Positions 61,401 to 64,000 of a DNA stretch of 64,000 bases are shown here, piece by piece. This stretch comes from Gavia stellata (Eukaryota > Chordata > Aves > Gaviiformes > Gaviidae). Made by a program: the position numbers and the translations under genes. Numbering within the stretch: the first letter of the stretch is position 1; each line of letters begins with the position of its first letter. The notes under the pieces were generated by a model. It had not been told where the DNA came from. It saw only the letters and a list, made by a program, of their open reading frames with translations, and did not search any database. The stretch spans positions 75,236,888 to 75,300,887 of the forward strand of contig NC_082596.1 of NCBI RefSeq assembly GCF_030936135.1. The letters run 5' to 3'.

Positions 61401-64000
61401 TACTTTGTTTTATTGATATGTTCAGCTTTTTTCATTGTTACTGTTATTTCAAAGATTTGTTTACTATTTAAAGGGAAATTCTGCATTTTCTCTGAAATTT
61501 TTGATATATAAAAGTTAAAGAGGAGGTTGGTTTTCTTCACTGAGGACTGCTGTCTGGCTTTGTTAACCCAAGTGCCCATAGGAGCCTCTTCCAGCATATC
61601 ATTATAGTCTCTTTGCAACAGTGTCACTGTATCTTTGCTATAAACAATTAAAATATATAAGAAGTCTATGAACAAGCTTTATTTGTAATTGGGAAAACAA
61701 ACCAAGAAACCAACCAACTAGTCACTTTTCAGTGTTTCTATACCTGCAAGTTTAACAGAGCTAGTAGCAGCATAATTCAACAGTAATTTTTTTGGTAATA
61801 ATTCTGCAAAAACTTGTAGAGTGTTAACTTTCAAACCTGAGAGTATCAGTGGGACTTCTTACACAATTACGTATTTATTCAGTTTAAGGAGAAAACACAT
61901 GTACAGAATTACCAATAACCAGACCAGTGAGAGCCTTGGCTATGCTCAGAGGATCTGTAGTCTTTGAACAACAGAGAAGAGTTAAACAAATTTGTATGTT
62001 TTAAGTACTTTTGAGACAAGAATTTCTCTTATCTGTGTATGATGTCTCCATGGGTTCCCAGAAATGGTAATGCAACTGATAGCTCTTTCACAATGAATGT
62101 AACACCATAACCTTAATCATGACAGAGAACCAAGGTATGACCTTTCAAAACTAGTAGTATTTGGGACACTTACCAGTCTAAAGAATACTTGCCAAATGAT
62201 GCTTTTTGTTACTTCAGTGGGATTGCTTATTCTGATTACTGTTCTGCATAAACACAAGCCATACACTCCATGCTTGTAGTTTGTAAATTTATAATTTTGT
62301 GAACTTAAGCATTTGGGCTGTGACATATCTACGTTAACTGTGTCTTTCAGGGTTTGAGGTGGTGGTTAGGTTTGGGGGGTTTTCCCCACTTTTACTCAAA
62401 TATGTATCAACTATCTATGAAACCAACAGTGGAAGAGGAGGGGATTACAATAAAGGTTAGAAATAAGTACTGTTTTACCTTTAAGATATTTTATTTGAAA
62501 TACCCTTACACTCTTACTCTTCGGATCAGGAACATGATATTTTATAGAGTTATTGTTTCTGTTTGGACATCGTACCTTTGCCACTCTTGTGAAAAATCCT
62601 GCACATTTGGCCATATTCAAAGGTCTGAAAAAATATGGGTTGCATATACACAATAACAGCTCATATCCCATAGAATCCTGTGTTTGTCCATCGTGCCTAA
62701 ACTCACAGCCTTGAATCCTGACTAAGTGCATATGCGGCATCTTCACAGAGTGAACAGACATGCAAAGGGACTAGCTGCGCAGAAATCCCTGTAATTAGAA
62801 TCTGGAGAAACAGGAGAAAGGCAAGAGAAAAGAAAGATGTGACAAGGAGCTGAAGCACCAATGAAGGGGTTGAAAGTTAGAAAAATGTCATAATGAAGGT
62901 TGTCCATTATCTTAATTCATTCCTTTCATTCACATGCAATTATGAACAATGTCTACTTCAGGTGAACCCCTCCTATTTGTAACCGGGGCTCATACTTCAC
63001 TCAGTAGACAAAATTGTCCTAGTCTAAAAATGGCTTCCTGCTCAGGCCCAGAAAGTAAAGGATGCCATTGAGGTGGTACTTCCGCCTTATTTCTTACAAC
63101 TATCGGAAGAGAAAGGGTGCCTTCCTCTCAGGGCAGCTAAGTTCTAGCTTGGAGAAGCAGAGTACATCTCCGACTACCAGAGTTCCTGAGCGATGCTGCA
63201 CAGTCCCTTACATCAGATGTTTCACAGATGGTCAGTAACGGTCTGCTTCTCATTTCTGAATGCCCACCTCAAGATCCTGAGGGCCGAGATGAAGAAGCAC
63301 TGGGCAGTCACAACTGCAATTAAAGTGAATTGGTGCTGTGCTTCAAGGTGCAAATTATTACAAAACGTCAAAAAAACACAATCTGGGTCCTGGGTAGCTC
63401 AGCATTGACTGTTGTCTGTGTGCCTATGCTGCCTGTCTGTAAAGTGGGATATATTATCCTGTCACTTCAGAGAGGTTCTGTTAAGAGAAATTAACCTTCA
63501 TGAAGCTCAGAGAGTTTTGTGTGATGGGCACCATAGGGAAGCCCCTAAGGAAATGAATAATTCTGTCTTCGGTTCAGGGTTTGAGTGGTGTGCATGGGTG
63601 AGGCCTAGGGACACACACTGAACAATAAAAATAACAAAAGTATCAAAGACCTGCTCATTGCTTGAACTCCATTTTTCATGTACTGTGAATGAGGTAGGGG
63701 GAGGCCCTAGAAAAAAACAACCCCATCATGGTGTATTTAAAGACGACATGATCTTGCATATGAAGGGAGGCAAGGTTAATTCTTGCTTTGCTGTCTCTTG
63801 GGTACTTGATTTTGCAACTTTAACAATGCTCTTTCAGTACAGCTTTTTACATACAGTGAACATTTTATAGCTCTCTCTCTGCCATTGTCTCTCTACCATT
63901 AGGTAGCTGGGAGAAAAACTCACACAACCTTAAAATGGGACTTTGGGCATCAATCCAAATGCTTTTTTTCCTGGTTTTCTCTTTGTTTTTATTAGAAAAA
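58461..64000. other. DNA upstream of VSTM2A
   Basis: AT-rich, with a T run at 58600-58615 and a possible ancient repeat near the end. The longest unexplained frame (60876-61199, plus strand, 107 codons) has an unusual composition but no recognisable domain and no splice or initiation support. Confidence 0.55.
63260..63560. repeat. Possible ancient L3/MIR-type repeat fragment
   Basis: The stretch CTGCCTGTCTGTAAAGTGGG near 63430, followed by an AT-rich segment and then a short GAAGCTCAGAGAG, resembles the 3' end of old L2/L3/MIR families, which contain CTGTAAAATGGG followed by ATAATA. Limits are not clear. Confidence 0.28.

Noticed and set aside
1..64000. tRNA, rRNA, snRNA genes, CRISPR arrays or prokaryote-type operons
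   Set aside because: No cloverleaf with A and B boxes, no U6 or 5S signatures and no regularly spaced repeats were recognised by eye; the DNA is vertebrate. A covariance-model scan was not possible here.

Overview
This is AT-rich vertebrate nuclear DNA, almost certainly from a bird. Three copies of the avian CR1 LINE, one with a long reverse-transcriptase reading frame, sit in DNA that otherwise shows large introns with GT/AG boundaries, CpG islands and long low-complexity tracts. There are no operons, no ribosome-binding-site logic and no dense coding. A block at 22.7-23.5 kb resembles a retrovirus-like repeat I associate with non-galliform birds, but that is memory and weak evidence for the lineage.

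One protein-coding gene can be assembled with confidence. It is VSTM2A (V-set and transmembrane domain containing 2A), on the minus strand, from the start codon at 57974 to the stop at 35209. Five coding exons (57896-57974, 55387-55553, 54452-54502, 50737-51073, 35209-35297) are joined by canonical GT/AG introns with compatible phases, giving 723 bases or 240 codons plus stop. The protein has a signal peptide, one V-set immunoglobulin domain split over exons 2-4 and a basic C-terminal tail, with no transmembrane segment.

Layout: 1-35 kb is intergenic DNA downstream of VSTM2A, holding a truncated CR1 at 7951-9630, an ERV-like block at about 22.7-23.5 kb and a second CR1 at 25352-25947. The interval 35.1-58.0 kb is the gene; its 15.4-kb last intron contains a third CR1 (46845-47258) and an ancient MIR-like fragment, and its first three introns contain two strongly GC-rich islands, a G-rich minisatellite and a 23-base C run. 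The interval 58-64 kb is upstream DNA with the presumed promoter and, near its end, a possible ancient SINE/LINE fragment.

I looked for a second gene, RNA genes, CRISPR arrays and unusual multi-gene systems and found none I can support. Nearly all open reading frames here are chance frames in AT-rich or GC-skewed DNA. The most interesting points are the CpG-island setting of the tiny exon 3, the G-rich repeat in intron 1, a possible alternative C-terminus by intron-4 read-through, and a CR1 copy whose RT frame is broken by about one shift.
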